A program made the translations under genes and the position numbers. Below the pieces are notes generated by a model. It was not told the origin of the DNA. It saw only the letters and a list, made by a program, of their open reading frames with translations, and made no database searches. Positions 36,537 through 50,344 of a stretch of DNA of 64,000 nucleotides are shown here, one piece after another. Position 1 is the first letter of the stretch. Each line of letters begins with the position of its first letter. The DNA comes from Viscum album (taxonomy: Eukaryota; Streptophyta; Magnoliopsida; Santalales; Viscaceae): assembly GCA_963277665.1 (NCBI GenBank), contig OY728121.1, positions 1,654,328,062 to 1,654,392,061 of the forward strand. Direction: 5' to 3'.

Positions 36537-39500
36537 TGTAAACTCTCTTGTCATCCATGTTCATATTGACAAAAAACACAAACCAAGCTCCAATATTATC
36601 AACAAACATCCTTGGTTCCAACAATTTAAAATCACATTACTTTTTTTATATGTTATTAAATTGAAATATGAAATATTTTATTTATAATAATCAAATTATT
36701 TTCATTTTAATATGCAATATTTCAAGATTTCTTATAGGCTTATTTTTTGTTCTTAAAAACACAATTTTCAAAAAATAGTTTTTAGTTGCATAAAGTTTTC
36801 AATTTTAATTAATCAAAATAAACCCTAATAAATAATAATTTAAAAGAAATTTATAGATTATTTATCTATTTAAATGAATTTAAATTCATATAATGATGAT
36901 TTCTAGTCATAAAGATCATTTATTCCTTGAAAAAATAATTTTTCGGAAAAACCACTTATCCTCCCATTTTATAGGTATAAATTAAAATTAAATTTTACCA
37001 CTTTTGAGTTTTGAATCATGAAAAATGAATTCCATATTTTAAATTATGGGTTTCAAATTTTTTGAATAGTTCCCTTTTATTTTTAATCCATTACTAATAG
37101 AAACCGTAGTAAAGATTTATTACCATGATAATGTTAAAATGGTTTAATTAAGGGTAAATATAATTTGATCAGGAATAAAATGTAACTCAAAAAATTGATT
37201 AATTATTATTTAATGATTATATTTCATCCATATTTATCAAAATTTATAATATATGAATTTTTTTTACCATATTTCCATTATTTTGACCTTTATAATACAA
37301 TATGTGAAGAAAATACAAAAATATAACTTTTTGATTTTAATTATCAAAATACTTTATGGCAGGGATGAAAAACATATGTTTGTTTATAAATATTCATTTT
37401 AAAGATTATTTAATTCTTATCATGGTAATTTATTTCTAATTTTTATAAATGAAATAATTACATTAAATTCTTACACAATGCTAATAGAGTAATTATTAAA
37501 TTAAAAGGAAAATAAAATAAGTGATTTAAAAAAAATAAAAGTAATATAAATTGAATTAATTATTTTGTTCCATGAAATAAATAGATAAATATACTATTTT
37601 AAACATGTATTAATCTAATATATTTGAATTATATAATTTTCTTGAAGTTTTAAAATTCAAGCTTAAATTAATTTAATCAAAATCAACATTAATGATATTT
37701 TATAATAAATAATATCTTATTAAAAGATTTAAAATTCCTAAAAATCCTCTCTTACACCATTTTATTTTTATTTTCATAAAAATATAATCTATATCCCATT
37801 TATTGAACATTTTTTCATTTGTAGTAACAATATTAACCCTTAAATGTTAAAAACATTGTTACCACTATAATTTTTAAAAAGTGGTAACTCAGGTTAAAAA
37901 ATAATATGGTTGAAAACATCATCTGAAATTGTAAAATATTTATAGGATTATAATATTATAACTAATAATTATATTTTATTTTCATATTATCAATTTTTAT
38001 TCATTTTTATTTGAAAACTAATTTATATTAATTTAATACATTTAGAATTTCAAAGTGTGCCCCTCCCCTCTCTTATAAAAGGGAACCTATTCTTCCCCTT
38101 TCATTATAGTATAAAAACCATTTGGTTCAACTAGTACCCACTAAAATAACATTCTTTCTTCTCCCTCGGCATCTTATATGACCTGGTTTGATCAAAAAAC
38201 TAACCTAGGTATACTTTTTGTGTACACCTTAAGGGGTTGTCCGAAGATGGGGTATAGTTCTTAACCAAGCATTTTCCTTTTGTTTCTTTTTCTAACTTAT
38301 TAAAAACTTATTCTACAATGTTGAAATAATAAAAACTATATCTACCATATTATAAGATGTTATTTTGATAATTACATTACCTATATCCATCTCCTCTTCC
38401 ATCAAATGGGAAAAAACCATCATTCATGTGTAGGACGGACTAACGCCTCATGAAACAATGTAATTAAACTTCCATAACCACCTCTTATATCTAGTTGTAT
38501 AGATGGATTTAATGTATATATATTTATATATAATATATTCATGAAATATATATAATTATTAAAAATAATATATCATTTTATTTTTTACCTTTCCATTCAT
38601 TGAAAAATGATAATATCATTTTTGTGTATGTGTGGATTACCACCTCCACAAAGCGATGTGATTCTTTCTTCAATGATGCATCAGAAGGATGATATATATA
38701 TATATATATATATATTTAAATAAGTAATGAGGTATTTGTTATATAATTATCAATATATAATGATAAAATAATACTTACCATCTTTTCATAATGATTGTTG
38801 AAAAATTGAAACATTACACATGTGTACGTATAGAGAAACCTCTTAATGATTTTAACATAGTTAATTTTCTATAAACATATTTAAAGTTTGGTTTTAAAAG
38901 TATAATTTATGTATATAAATTATAATTATTCCATTATTATTATTATTTAAATAACATAATAATGACCTCTTTTACTATAGTCCACCTACCAAAGTCATGT
39001 AGGACATATGAGGTGAATATGGTTAAAACATGTTTTGTAAAATTAATTGGTAAATAATTTATTATAACATGGAAATAAAAAATAATAATAAAGTTTAAAA
39101 AGGATATTAATAAATTATATAATTAAAATAACGTTATTATTATTTAAGATGAAGAATATACATGGTGTTTTGGACTCAAGGTATGGTGCATTCTTTTAAA
39201 AATCTTCTTTTAATGTCTTCCTTTTAACACTTTTTCTTCCGTGTGAATATTTTTAAACTTATTTTATGTATGTAATTATATGGAAATAAATTAATTACAA
39301 ATGGAATTTTATTTTAATTTTTTTCAAATGGAATATTTTTATTTATTTTATAAATCATTTTTTGACATTATTTACAAAATAGGAAAGGAGCGTTTTATTT
39401 TAACATATACAGTGATAATGAATTTTACCATATCCATTAATTTTATATTAAATTTTAATTCCTTTATAATATTCCATTTTTTCTTCAAATAAAAAAACCC

Positions 39501-40525
39501 TTCTATTTGTTATAGAAATTTTAGTTTTGAAAATTGGGTTTAAACAGAAAGCGATATATCAATATCTTGAAAGGATTTCTTATTAGTGAAAATAATATTT
39601 TTATAAGTTTAATATTGAAAACAAAAATATTTTATGTGTTATGATTTTGTTTCTTGGTAATTATTGATGATGATAGGTGGTTTTATTATAAACTAAGTAT
39701 GGTGGGTTCTGTTATAAATCAAGGATATGTGGGTCTATGATAACCCTCCAATACATTATGTAAAATTTTTGTTTGTAAGTTGATCATGATTCTTATTCCA
39801 AGAATAAAAAGGATAGTTATTCCACGATTAACTATGGTGGTTGTTACAATTTTCATAAGTATGGTTTTTTCATGTGTAAACATGATTTTTATTCCATGTA
39901 CTACTAAGAAGGTTATTACATATGTAAGAGTTATATAAAAATTATTCCTCAAGTTAAATATAAGATTTATCGATGATTTACATTGGTTTTTATAGAAATA
40001 TAATAATTTTAAAAAAGGAAACAAAAAAGATTATTTTTTAAAATGAGAAACTATATGTTGCTTCTTAAGGGTGAAAAGTATAACTTTATGAAAAAAAATC
40101 ATGTGTTTTTTATGACTTCAAAGAAACCATTATGTGATTTATTTTTCTTTAATTATTTTTTTTGAAATCTTTTAAAAAAATATTTTAGCATGAGAGTTGA
40201 TATCTTGGGTATGAAAATGATTATTTAAGCCCAAATATTATTTTTCCAAAAGTAAATGATTTATAATTATTCGTGGACTATCGGGTTTCTTTATTTATTT
40301 TTATTCCCCATATTGATATTTTTTGTACCCATGAAACATTTTAAAAAAAATTTATAGGTATTTAAGGATGAGTATAGACAAGGAAGAGGTAAAGATCAAA
40401 ATTGTAAAGATATTTTATGAAAAAACATATTATATTTAAATAGATTTTTTATGGAAAAAAATATATACTAAGTGTAAGTGTTCTATTTGTAAATTAATTA
40501 TTTTTTTTAATATTTATGACCAAAT
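36537..40525 (+). mobile_element. gypsy LTR H (right end approximate)
   Basis: Starts TGTAAACTCTC, matching the TGTAACACTCC start of LTR B, with similar following bases (CATCCATGTTCATA). At 36980-37040 it matches the B block 'aattttaccacttct(g)tgag'. A GC-richer core promoter has TATAAAAG at 38074-38081 and the diverged motif pair lies at 38421-38450 and 38621-38650. The right end is estimated from overall length and a weak match to the A terminus near 40.52 kb. No purine tract precedes it, so it may be a 5' LTR or solo LTR. Confidence 0.65.
38692..38715. repeat. (TA)12 microsatellite
   Basis: Uninterrupted TA repeat inside LTR H. Confidence 0.9.
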
Positions 40526-43500
40526 TATCTAAAAAAATAAACTAAAAATATCTTTGTGAATTAATGGAAATGGATACTTTAATAAAACTAAGGATTATAT
40601 AATGTTTTATATCAGGTTCTTATAACCATTAAATGATTTATATTTCTATAATCATAGTTTATATTTGGTGATTTTTTGTGAGAATGAAATTAATTTATTA
40701 GTTTAAAACTACCCCTTCTAAAATAAGAACTAGATAAAAAATCATGATGGTGTTGGATCAAGGTGATATTTATGACTTTTTAATATTTTATAGTTGTGTG
40801 TGATATGTATTTTAAAGTGAAGAACCATTTATTTAACATGAATTATTTTTAAAATTGGTCGAATTATTTCATATTATATTAAGAAGTTCATTTTATAATA
40901 CCTCATGATATCCAATTAGTTATATTTTTCTAATTCAACATGAAACAGTTTATGAGATGGTTCAAATAAATTTACTAATAGATTATTTTGTCATGAAATC
41001 ATATAGGATTCTATAAAAGAATCTGTATCCAAGTAGATAAATCCATAAAATGCTTCAATGTAATGGATACAGTTGGATGATTTTTATAGTAAAGTAATTA
41101 TATTAAAGTAAAAAACTAGGTAGCTTCAACTAGTATATAATATGAAATATATAAATTAGTGGATATTATTTTTGATAAATAATAATTTATTTTGTATATA
41201 AGTAATAATAATAGGAATAAGAATAAGAATACTCTTGAGATGATGGACTCTCCAAATAAGGTTATTAATTCTAAAATTTCTATAAAATCTATTTTTTTAA
41301 AAAAATAGAAGATTATTTAAAATACCAAAACATAATTTCACCTTTAGATATTGATAGAGTTTTTAATTAGAAAGATAAACAGTAAAAAGTTTTAATTTTA
41401 GATAATTTTTTAGTAGTAGTGAGGAAAAGATATGATCCCTGAATGAGAATTCGTATCAAATGGAAATTTTGCATGGATTGAACTATGCATTTCTGGAATA
41501 TATATAGATGGGGGAAAAAATTAATTAGTATGTTAGTGGTTTCCTTGAATATAGATACAAAAATTTTGGGTCAAAAGATGAAGCGAAAAGAAATCTTCTT
41601 GACGTACTTTCAAAGTAAGATGGAAAAATATGTCCATTGAAATGGAGTTCAAAGAAAACTATTTCACTATTGAAAAAATATCTTGAAGAGGGGATAAAAT
41701 TAGAATGATAAGTAGGTAAAAGGATGAATGTGATATCTTCCCAACTAAAGGATGAATATTATAAGATCATGGAGCTTTAATCAAACCTTATATCATAATA
41801 TGAAAAAAAGAGATGCTCAAAATTTCATCCATGTCATCCTCGACTTGTAGTGCATGAAAATGTGTCTTTGAATTAAAATAGATATTATTAATAAATATAT
41901 AATATATGAATCTCAAAATAGGTATCAATAAATTTATACCACTTTAGATAATTGGGAAGGAATATGAGTGTGTTTCTAGAATCCAAAATATATACAGAAA
42001 AAAGAATGTATGTTGCATCAAAATCTCTTCCAAGGGGTGACTGTGTGAGGTATGATTTTTTTGGGAGATTTTATATTTGTTTTATCCTTATAAATATGGA
42101 AATAAATTTCATCAAGGTATGTGTACATGACTCTGATAGGAGAACACCCATTCCCATATAAAGTGGGAGAAATAAATGGATGAAATTGATATATAACCAA
42201 CAAAAAAACATATTCATGTTGTTGGATGTTTATGAAGTAGGAAAGGAATGGAGGAAACCTCAATTATCCTTGATGTATAGTTCATGTAATTCATTATAGA
42301 GATAAAATAAGAGAGTGAATCAAAAATAAAATCTGTTTTACTCACACCAACCTTTGTAAGGGAAGAATAATGAATAGAGAGAAAATAAAAAAAGGTTACT
42401 CTCATTGTTGTTAAAGAAGATGTGAAATAAGGGACATTATTTTTATTAATAGAGGATTTAATTCTTATAAATGGTTATAAACATAAAAAATCATCAATAA
42501 TATAAAAAAATAGATGTGTGATTAACAGAAGTCATGGAAAATAATAAATAGTGACGATTAAGTGGTTTTATCCATTCCAAAAATAATAATTAGAGAAAGA
42601 GTAATGAGGTTTTTCTTTCATTGAGAAACAATCATGAAAAAATGATAACATGGTTTATCAAAGGATAAAACATGTAGTAGGTATATTTTTCATATATTGG
42701 AGATAAATACCTAGCCATGTAAGAAGAAAAATCTATCCCAAAATATCTATAGAGGAGTTTTCGTAAGTAGTGTCATCAAAATAGAGGGTTGGTTCGCCTT
42801 GATCATCCACATTTATCAATACGAGGATACCTAAGGCAACCCCACTCCCAATGAATTTAAATGTTTCTAATATATGATAGAATTGGTATATATATAAGGG
42901 AGATATATGATAAATAGTGTAATTTAACTATAGAAAGGCATGAGTGGGAGTTGAAATAAATTTTGATTATACTGAAAAGGGAGATTTTTTATGTTTTAAG
43001 AAGATTAAAACAACAAGTGAATTTAGAATTATTATTTTTTATAATTAATATATTTCTTGAATAAAAATAACCAATGGTATTAAGTACATAATATTACTCA
43101 ATAAGTGGATTCAAGTAGAAATTTTCGTTTTCTATGATGAATCTGGAAGTAGCATGATTTAATAAAAAAGATCAAATAGTGTTGATCCTATTATTAAATT
43201 AAAAAGATTTAAATTATATATTTTGAAATTTCCAGTGGTTTCAATTCACTCTTATAGATCAAAATAATTTATATCATTCTATATTTATAGTGAAATCTAA
43301 CCATTATAATAAAAAAATATATAACCTATGATAAGAAATAACATCATTCATGAAAATCATGTTTATTTATTTTTGTGCTAAGATTATAGAATCAGAAAAC
43401 TATATTCTTGGTTCTAATAAAATAATAAAAAAAATCAAAAAAAATGGTATACTTGTTCTAAAGATTGTCTCAATACTTGGAGGTATAATCTGAAGTCATT

Positions 43501-44439
43501 CTGGTGCAGTTTGTGCTATTCTCTCAAAGGTTTTTTATCTCATCTGAAAATAAAAATCTCTATTAATATTGAATGATAATTTAAATAGAGTTATATCACT
43601 AGTTTATTATAAAAAAGTGGTGTAAATTGGTTCAATATACGATATTTATCACACACTTAGTACTATATTGTTTATTTTTCAATGGTATGGTGTAATTGTG
43701 ATTGATATCATAGGATTATTTGTTGAAGAATTTAGAAACCAATGTTTTAAGAATCTATGGAAGTAAGGGAGTTTCATTGATATTCTTGAGGTTATTGAAT
43801 TTATGTCTTGTTTCGTAATATCATTTATAGTTCAGTAAGCTTATAGTATTGGTCAATAACTCAATTAAAAGTGATAAATTACCTTATAGATACTATTAAG
43901 TAAAAAACAGTTGGAAAAATATGAAAAATATTTGAGTTTTAATGGTGGAAATTCTAGAATTTTATATTCTACAGGTAGAGTTATTCTTATTCATTGACTA
44001 AATTTTAAATCTATATTTTATTTAAAACATGTGGTTTCACCACTGGAAATAGTGTTGAAGTTTATTTTAGTAAGAGGTTGTTGGAGAATAATGTTTTGGT
44101 TGAATTATAAAATTTCAATATTTGATGTTTTTTTTAGGGAAGTTTGAAAAGGATTTCAGGAAAAAGGACACTAAACTATCTTCAATTATATCTTGTTGAA
44201 CTAGATAAATTAACTTACACTATAAGAACTCTCTGGAGAAATTCTTTTATGGATAAAGTGGGATTAGATATCAAAAGGTATCACCTACATTATTTAATGA
44301 TAATAGGGAGTATAAAAAAGAAATATGTGGATCTAAATAACCTTTCCATTTTGATTTACAAGGGTCATAAATCCATATCCATTTATTTATTTGATGGAAG
44401 ATGAATTTATGCTAGTATTTGAAATGAAACCTAAAGGGG
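40526..44439. other. unassigned, possibly internal region of element H
   Basis: Follows LTR H where gag would be expected. A gag-like stretch may be hidden (near 41040-41080 a frame reads NASM-W-IQLDDF-like), but the evidence is too weak to annotate. The open frames at 41952-42161 and 44144-44404 have no motif I recognise. Confidence 0.4.
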
Positions 44440-46800
44440 GTATTTTAGAACCAATGGTGTTTTTTGGATCTTTTTTCAATTAATAGAATCATGAATTTTA
44501 ATTGTGAAGAAGGTAAATTGTCTGGATATGATAGGTTTTAAGTATGACTGTTGAATTTGGTTTGTATTAGATGTTGGAATGTGAAGATTTTGAGAGGTGA
44601 TTATGTTTTGGATTGTTCGTTATTATCTAGTATTGAGATATTATCAATGAGTTAAATCCTGAATATCTAAAATAGTAGCAAGTGTTTTATTTTTTTGGAA
44701 GGTTTGGAAGCTTGGATGAAGATATCTGGAGTCTATTAGTTTTAAAGGAATTATGGAGAAATCAGGTTTCGATAAAAAAATATAGTTTTTAAAATTATCT
44801 TATCTAAAGGTGATATATTTCAGCATGTTGAAATATATAAAATTATTAAATGATTCTTATTATTTGTAAAATTGACCCAACTAATAGGTAGGATTCATCC
44901 ATGCCATACTCTATAATTTTATAATATCCAAAATAACACGTTTCTATATATATAAGGATGAATTTTGGAAGTAATAAAGGTAAATATAAAATTAAGACAT
45001 TATCCATGAATATGTATATGTAATTCTTGAAAGACGTGTGGATATGTGGAAAAGGAAAAATGAACATAAAAGTAATATATTGGAACTTAATGAAAAATTT
45101 AAAATAGGAAGAGCTTTACCTATATATGTAGAAGTAAAATTTTAGAGGAGTAAAATAAATTGGATGAGGATAAATCATTAACCCTATATACATAATGGTA
45201 GAGAGTTGAATTCATAAAAGAAAATGTGTCATGCTCTAAAAAAATTTCAAAGTCCCAACCTATGTAAATGTACTTAGACATAATGTAAGATTATATTTGA
45301 AATATAAGGTAAAATAAACAAAGTTTTAAATCATATGTGATGCTTAAAATTAAGCTAGATAATTCATAGATAATAATTATGTAAGTTAATTTGTCTGAGA
45401 GATATGATTTATAAATAACCCAGATGATATATAATTCTTCAATATATTAAATATCAAGATGTTAATTCTGATTATCAGTGATTCAAAATAAAATTGTTTC
45501 ATTTATAAATATTGTAAAATAATTAGTTACCATTTTATGAAGAGAAATACTCAGTTGTGATGTTATTTAAGGAAATAATCAAGTTGAAATTAGTTATATT
45601 TTTTGAAATTATGTCACAAAATGGAAAATAAATTCATGTTATTGTCCTTGATAGATAAATATTTTGGTAAATAATCAAATTGAAACCAATACAATGTATG
45701 ATTCCATGTATATGTGAATAAAATTAAAAATGTCACAAATTTAAAGGAATTTTTAAAATACATAATACTGATACTTTAGGAAGAATAAATGAGTAAACTT
45801 TGTAATATGATTAAAAGATAATTATGAAGGGGATTCTACACTATAAATTAGAGAATAATTCCATTTTCAAATGTTGTATTTTTCTAAAGGAATTATTTTA
45901 ATTAATTGATGATATTTTACTTGGATTTATATAATTATTTACCACTATGATATTGGTAAAAAAATTATATTTGAATACATAAATATTCACACAATATTCA
46001 TAATATAAAAAAGAGAAGAATATTGTGGGGGATCAACACTAATATCACTAAAATAAAGTTTTATATCAAATAAAAAAAGTATAAGAGAATAAAATAGAGA
46101 GTACCAAAACTATTTTCATTATGAATATTATGTTTGGTGAATAATTGGGTGGGATAATGGCATTAATACTATCTAAAATATATTTGAGCTAAAGTATAAG
46201 AAGAGAAAAAAATTTATACATCTGGTGAAAGATAATAAAGTAAGACTAAGTACATTGACCATTTTAGTTCTAAAGAAAATGAGGTTTAAAGTTATAGAAA
46301 ATATCAAGTATATTAGAGAAAAATGAGTTTTTGTACACTAATCACATTTAGTTTTAAATGAAGAAGTTTTGGGAGGATAAAAGGGTTACAATACCATATC
46401 TAGAAGTTTAAGGAGTTATAAATGAGATAATTATAGTGTATAATTATTTTAATTTGGAAGTAGTCACTACTACTATTGTAAAAGACATAAGATCCAACTA
46501 TCTATAAATAATTGAATTTATTCGACTTAAACAACAGTTCATGGAGGGTATAAATTAATGGATTATCTAACCAAAATTTAATATACATGAAATAATTTTT
46601 ATTACACTAACCATTTAAAGACACGTTCATATTTAAATTGATCAAGACTTCAGTGAATCATTTCATAAAAGAGGATGAGAGGGAGTTCCCCTAGGATTGA
46701 TAGTTCATATTTCCTAAACAATTTTTATAAATATAGTGATTTGTATAAACATTTAGTATATTGATAAATCTCTAGTGTAGACTCCTTGAATTATCCCATT
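44440..46800 (+). repeat. diverged 2.4-kb block, copy 2
   Basis: Second copy of the block at 32250-34690, in the same orientation and with the same landmark order. Decay is at least as heavy. Strand is nominal. Confidence 0.6.
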
Positions 46801-47040
46801 GTAGAGAACCAAGAAAAATATTTATAACTTATGAGTGATTTATTTTAATGTCTTCATACTTGAGATTGGGTGAAGTTGTGAGAGAAAGTAATTTGTTGAT
46901 AGGATTAACATTATTCCTTATAACATGGGAACAAGTTCAAAAAGAAAGTCAAATGAGCTAAAGATAATAATTTTTAAATTCGGAAACAACCAGATTCACA
47001 TCCCCCCTCACCCACCCCTATCAGAGTGTATCATGTTGCA
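46801..47040 (+). repeat. copia-like LTR end
   Basis: AT-rich sequence closing with 'cacatcccccctcacccacccc' (46998-47020), the same type of C-rich end as both LTRs of copia element D. This suggests that block copy 2 belongs to, or was cut by, a copia-type LTR. Confidence 0.35.
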
Positions 47041-50000
47041 ATAAGTATACTACCATGTATTACAACCTTAATTTTTTTTCCACGTGCTATTTGGTCACTA
47101 ATTGGGGTATCAAAAGGTATATTTAGTATATTAATATAACTTTCATGCATTTATATATTTTAAATTAGTATGGTAATTTAATGGGCTAATAAAACCGTGT
47201 CCTTACATACCATGTCCCATATTCCATGTTAGGGGCTCAGGACCTAACATGGTATACCCTTTCTAGTATCAAATTAGACAGTCTTGTTCCGTAAAATTAT
47301 ATTTATACCTAACTATATAGGATGGGATATAATATTTCTCTACCTCCATACTTATATTGATGTTGGGTTATTTCTGAAGTAGGTAAGTTATGTTCAATAT
47401 CCTTCTAGATTAAGGAATTGACTATTTTATTTATTAATTATATATTCTAAATTATCTGAAGAATATTTTTATTCATTGATTTTTTTATATTATATAAATG
47501 TATGGTTTCTTGTATAAACATTATTTTATGATAGGTAAGTAGGGTTAGAGTGGTGATCACCTATTAATTTATCATACTCATGCCTTGTAGCTGCAACTAT
47601 GGGTTGCGTGAAAACATCATTATCTATAATCCAGGTAAAAAGAAATTATTAGAGAACATGGGTCACTACAACATGGAGTGTGGGGTGTGGGTGAATTTTT
47701 TTTAAATTTCTAGAGGGTTCCTAGAGTATATGCATAATGGTTCTCCAGAATGGGTTCTATAAGAGTTTTCATATAGGATTCACTATATTTTTATCCTTTT
47801 TCACATTTCTCCTAGTCATTGTGTGTATAATAATTTTCTACTATATTTTCTCATTTTTAGGACTTTTTGAATTATTTGGAATTGGGTGTGATTTTTATGC
47901 ATGTACATATAGTTATTTCAATAGGTGTTGTTTTTTCTATCTAGTTATGAAGGTTTCTATGGTGGGAATCAGTATTCAAGAGGCTTGGTTCTACCTACCC
48001 CAATGGATATATCTAAATTTTGAAATGAAAAAAATCTATTTTTCTAATGTGGGGGAAAACTATCTCCCATCAATATTGTATTTAACCATCAGCGTTTACT
48101 TAGGCTTCAAGTAATTAGAAGGAAACCCTAAGGATTTGTAGAAACCTGGCCCTGTGTTTTTTGTGAAATCTAGTCATCCACATTATAAAATTCCATCAAA
48201 TACCAATTCAAGGGAACATGAGTATGGGAATTAAAACTAGACAGGCCGTAGAAATGTAAATACTTAGAATGTAACCTCCAAAAAATGTCTGGAAATTCTA
48301 ATTATATTAGAAGGATGAGTTCCTTATGGTGATCTAGGATATTTATTCTATCTTCTCTCATTATTTTCCACGATTCTATCCTATTTTTTTTATCTTCATG
48401 AATCGTATTTAAAATCAATGGATATGAATTTTTTGGATGTCATGACAGCTTACATGATTTCTTATTCTTTATTATATTATAGTTATAATCAATTGAAGGT
48501 TTTTTGATCTAAAACATTAACAATAAATTAATTTTATTTCTTGATATTTATTTTGTTAATGAGAAGGTCAATATGAACTAATAGTTGATTCCAAGATTGT
48601 AAAAGTGTTTTATTCATTTTGATAACTGATTTATTAAAGTTAATTTCTTTTAACTTTCTCATATTATTAAGAAATTTTGTTTTACATACCATTAAATTAT
48701 CATTTATATCATGTATAATTTGCTAAAATAATGAAAATTTATTTGAAAATAAAAGTGTTGATAAAAAAATATTGATATGGGGAGAGAAAAGGGGAGGTTA
48801 ATCCTAGTATTTTTAATGAAGTTCTTAACCATGGGTCTTTTAATAGAGAGGATAAAATTGAGTTTATTATTTAATTTATTATAGGGTATTTAACATGGAT
48901 GTCCATTTATTACCATGTAGTAATAGGTGGATGATAATTATTTAAAAACTCAACCTATAATTGAACATAAAGTCTTGGAGGGGATTATTTATTGCTACGT
49001 GTTTTCAATAAAGGGGTTCCTTGAAAGAAACCAATAGCTTCTAATGTCATAAATGATTTTCAAATTATTTATCCTATAAAATTCTAGGGTGTGTCCAATC
49101 AGTAATAATTTGAGGAGTGACTCTTTATCATCTATTATATAGTTGATGGAATATAGAATATATAGAAACACCAAGTTAGATAATCTGTATTCATTCTAGA
49201 ATAAGAAACTTTATAGTGGATGGATGTCATGCTCAAGGTCAAGAAAGATCATTAACATTCATGAAAGAACTTATATGGGTTATTATTTGATCAATTTTAC
49301 CTTGATTATTTGTAACAAGTGAATTGGAAATAATTTATGAATCATCATCACTACTCAAGGAATCTTATAAAATATTCTTATAAGTTCACTTATCTTCTTT
49401 ATTTTTCTCTATATCTTTGTGAAAATGAGGAGTTTAAGTTGATTTACATTGATATGGAATTAAAATATCCATTATATACCCAATTGATATTGTTCAACCT
49501 ATTATTTTAAATGAATTTTTCAATAATCCAATCCTCAAAGATATGGGATATAATGGAGGTATAGGTGTGATTATCTCTCTTATAGTCTATATTTAAAAGT
49601 GATTCATTATTTAGTATAAAATCCACTTTGAAAATAGCTAAGTAATGGTGTTTCATGCAAAGGGAGTCTGGTAGGTTGAGTGAATCCATCCCCTAGTTGA
49701 AGGTGAACTTATTTATTGTTCCACTTGTGTGGTCACAAAGTGAATATCCTGTTGAATTATAACATTTAAGTAGATAAATGTCATTCCTATGGAAAATATG
49801 TCCATCTCAAATTATTTTTCTACTATAGTGTATCTAAAAAATTAGACAGTGACCCCAGACATCCCATGAACCAGAATCCAAGAAAAACACTCATTTTAAT
49901 AGTGGCCTTAGTCCACTATCTAGAAGATCATGTTTATGATTCCACCAAGTAATTCAAGGATAATTAGTTTTTTTGTATTCATTCATGTAGGTCTATGTGA

Positions 50001-50340
50001 CTTAGATTTAACATGATAGATCTTGAGGAATATATATTATGGAGTTCCCCACCATCAAGAACGAAGTGGGGAATACTAGTTTTTGAGGTATGATTCTAGT
50101 CTCATCTATATTGTCTTTTCTTTATTCTATACGAGTTATTTTCATTCCTTTATTTCTATTAACATGGTTTACTTTTTTGGGGTATGAGATTAAAAGTATA
50201 ACCTAACTATATGATCCTCGACACACCCCTAGGGAAAATTATAAATCCAATATCAAAGTGTTTATCTTATTCTTTTTTGGTGTCAATGTATTGAAATTTT
50301 TGGGATCTTTGGGTTCTCACTATAAACCCCTTTAATATTA
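47041..50340. other. unassigned, probably gag side of element E
   Basis: Contains a 10-bp inverted repeat at 47224-47252, an 8-bp inverted repeat (TTCCCCAC/GTGGGGAA) at 50045-50073, and a 125-codon AT-rich frame at 47737-48114 with hydrophobic stretches that I do not trust as a gene. A TGTAACCTCC at 48268 resembles a gypsy LTR start but has no purine tract before it. Confidence 0.4.
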
Positions 50341-50344
50341 TTCA

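Noticed and set aside
47737..48114. 125-codon open frame with hydrophobic segments
   Set aside because: Phe, Ile and Tyr richness is what AT-rich random sequence produces. There is no motif, no supporting context and no conserved copy seen.
48268..48290. LTR start (TGTAACCTCC)
   Set aside because: No purine tract or primer site next to it and no homologous LTR body following; probably chance or a lost fragment.
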